A stretch of 16,312 nucleotides of DNA, taken from the NCBI GenBank assembly GCA_003573635.1, contig QUTJ01031736.1:1-16312 (forward strand), written 5' to 3'. Position numbers and translations under genes: made by a program. The first letter of the stretch is position 1. Each line of letters starts with the position of its first letter. The notes under the pieces were generated by a model that worked only from the letters and a program-made list of their open reading frames with translations, had not been told where the DNA came from and did no database searches. Shown here one piece after another: positions 16,285-16,312 of this stretch. Source of the DNA: Goniomonas avonlea. Taxonomy: Eukaryota; Cryptophyceae; Goniomonadida; Goniomonadaceae.

Positions 16285-16312
16285 GTACGGACATGCCATG
16301 CTCCCTCTCCCC

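Overview
This window is nuclear DNA from a eukaryote, most likely a unicellular protist with a compact genome. It carries seven protein genes, and six of them are split by small GT-AG introns. I placed 34 introns from splice signals, reading-phase agreement and family alignment: 24 are 42-52 bp long, three are 66-68 bp, and seven are longer (100 to 1083 bp). No bacterial operon features are present. I cannot name the lineage.

Layout: 1-2204 is a gene-poor, repeat-rich stretch. It holds a fragment of an alphaproteobacterial/mitochondrial-type large-subunit rRNA (about 301-398, minus), two decayed reading frames, a 21-bp tandem repeat, and a possible small inverted-repeat element with an internal 17-bp repeat. 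Then follow: a family-8 glycosyltransferase (+, 2205-3191); a seven-helix membrane protein (-, 4553-3533); a crotonase-fold enoyl-CoA isomerase/hydratase ending in a peroxisomal signal (+, 4771-6145); the DNA polymerase delta subunit POLD3 (-, 10221-7103); the recombinase paralogue RAD51D (+, 10413-12161); a TRM9-type tRNA wobble-uridine methyltransferase (-, 13977-12928); and an armadillo-repeat protein of unknown role (+, 14153-15567). From 15568 to the end is purine-rich minisatellite DNA, with a possible exon of a further gene at 16214-16284.

The genes alternate strictly in direction, giving three head-to-head pairs with start codons only 175-217 bp apart: membrane protein/enoyl-CoA enzyme, POLD3/RAD51D, and TRM9/ARM protein. 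Each short spacer probably serves as a two-way promoter. The POLD3/RAD51D pair is the most suggestive: both families act in DNA synthesis and homologous recombination, and their spacer has two E2F-like sequences close to the POLD3 start. The other pairs show no obvious functional link.

Nothing here is clearly a new multi-gene system. The most noteworthy points are the POLD3-RAD51D divergent pair, the 1083-bp repeat-bearing intron of POLD3 among mini-introns, the predicted peroxisomal enzyme with an isomerase-type catalytic residue, and the organelle-type rRNA relic next to a broken GC-rich reading frame.
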